From Aestuariibaculum suncheonense (GTDB taxonomy: Bacteria > Bacteroidota > Bacteroidia > Flavobacteriales > Flavobacteriaceae): 64,000 nucleotides of DNA. The notes under the pieces were generated by a model that was not told where the DNA came from, searched no databases, and saw nothing but the letters and a program-made list of their open reading frames with translations. The position numbers and the translations under genes were made by a program. The stretch lies in assembly GCF_014596935.1 (NCBI RefSeq), contig NZ_JACVXC010000001.1, positions 616,783 to 680,782 of the forward strand. The letters run 5' to 3'. This document shows, piece after piece, positions 63,315 through 64,000 of this stretch (position 1 is its first letter; each line of letters opens with the position of its first letter).

Positions 63315-63926
63315 TTAGTTTTCAATAATGGTTCTGAAGGTAAGATTAACCCTTGGGGTGGTTATTAATTTAGTAGGTGGCAAACGGTGTAGCCAGTGGG
63401 TTTGAGTTTCATCTTTCATAATCAATAGACTACCATGTTCTAAAACGAGTTGTACTTTTTCTTTAGTGTCTTTGTGCTTGAAAGCAAACTTTCGTTCGGC
63501 ACCAAAACTTAATGAGGCTATGGCTCCGTTCTTTTTTAAGTCTTTTTCTCCATCACTGTGCCAGGCCATGCCTTCACTACCATCGTGATATAAGTTAAGT
63601 AAACAAGAATTAAAAGTTTCTCCTGTGTTCTGTTCGATTAATGTTTTTAAATCCAGTAAAGCCTGTGTCCACGGCAAGGCATGTTTAGTAGTGTTGGAAT
63701 AGGTATAAGAAAACGGTTTTTCACCATACCAGGCTACTTTGCGTTTGGTGATTATAAGTTTCCCGAAAATAATGGCTTCATCGTTACGCCAATCAATATT
63801 ATCTAGGAGATTACTCAAATAGAAATCAGCGTCTTTTTTATTCAATAGCTTACCGTAATAATTGACGGTACCATCCTGTGGAAGCCAGTTTTTTGATGGG
63901 TCGATTTCTGGTTCAAAAAGAGTCAT
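63315..63926 (-). CDS. AlkB-like 2-oxoglutarate/Fe(II) dioxygenase
   Basis: 203 residues. The iron site is visible as HSDGE (His-x-Asp) in GMAWHSDGEKDL, with a distal His near THWLHRLP. The 2-oxoglutarate-binding Arg residues are in RVNLTFR. The layout resembles ALKBH2/3-type DNA dealkylases (NLYHDGSEGMAWHSDGE). It repairs alkylated bases by oxidative demethylation. It starts 3 bp after the stop of the gene on its 5' side. Confidence 0.9.
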   Translation of the reverse strand: MTLFEPEIDPSKNWLPQDGTVNYYGKLLNKKDADFYLSNLLDNIDWRNDEAIIFGKLIITKRKVAWYGEKPFSYTYSNTTKHALPWTQALLDLKTLIEQNTGETFNSCLLNLYHDGSEGMAWHSDGEKDLKKNGAIASLSFGAERKFAFKHKDTKEKVQLVLEHGSLLIMKDETQTHWLHRLPPTKLITTPRVNLTFRTIIEN

Positions 63927-63929
63927 GGG

Positions 63930-64000
63930 TTATAATATTTCCTTTTGATAGAGATTGTAAGTTGATATTGGTAATACTTTTTCACCAACTTTGTTAAAAC
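63930..64000 (-). CDS. 3' end of an unidentified gene
   Basis: The - strand frame is open from the window edge to TAA at 63932-63930 and reads FNKVGEKVLPISTYNLYQKE then IL. It stops 3 bp before the AlkB-like ATG, so the two are probably co-transcribed. Too short to identify. Confidence 0.45.
   Translation of the reverse strand, partial: FNKVGEKVLPISTYNLYQKEIL

Overview
The window is chromosomal DNA of a member of the Bacteroidota, most likely a Flavobacteriaceae species. The supporting signs are low GC content, no Shine-Dalgarno sequences, promoters of the TAnnTTTG type, a ribosomal protein Thx gene, zinc-free S14 and L36, and a FecI/FecR-SusC/SusD locus. I see no insertion sequence, prophage, CRISPR array, tRNA or rRNA gene.

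Positions 1-11500 hold the end of the S10 operon followed by the spc and alpha operons, all on the + strand: rpsS (partial), rplV, rpsC, rplP, rpmC, rpsQ, rplNXE, rpsN, rpsH, rplFR, rpsE, rpmD, rplO, secY, infA, rpmJ, rpsM, rpsK, rpsD, rpoA, rplQ. A terminator, a new promoter and a strongly folding leader precede rpsD. Near-duplicate leaders precede rpsM and rpsK.

Positions 11500-42500 are core metabolism and housekeeping in short operons on both strands. They include carA, eno and gltA; two guanidino-group hydrolases (a DDAH-like enzyme and CtlX); a CDF metal exporter; a TPR histidine kinase; and argS. A phospholipid cluster (acbP, psd, cdsA, LUD) is followed by rsfS-ftsH, birA, pyrE, a Nudix protein and a SulP transporter. 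After these come ddl-coaD-M14 peptidase, PASTA-rluD, yaaA, a TPR protein, Thx, a DUF502 protein, two envelope proteins and a small potassium channel.

Positions 42500-62730 are the accessory part and the most interesting stretch. An ECF sigma factor and a FecR anti-sigma precede a SusC/SusD pair with an N-terminal signalling domain, a lipoprotein related to zinc metallopeptidases but lacking the zinc motif, and a second large lipoprotein. Next come two modules of secreted thioredoxin-like proteins and M16 zinc proteases: Trx-A, Trx-B, M16-A; then Trx-C, M16-B. An element TGTCACTC-N14-TGCGTC occurs with identical spacing before fecR, before Trx-A and before Trx-C. This suggests that one FecI-type sigma factor drives the whole set. 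M16-B resembles E. coli PqqL. My reading is a transenvelope system that imports a disulfide-containing polypeptide through SusCD, then reduces and degrades it in the periplasm, by analogy with the Fus ferredoxin-uptake system. The substrate is unknown and the idea is inference.

Positions 62700-64000 hold a small four-helix membrane protein, an AlkB-like dioxygenase and the end of one more gene, all on the - strand.
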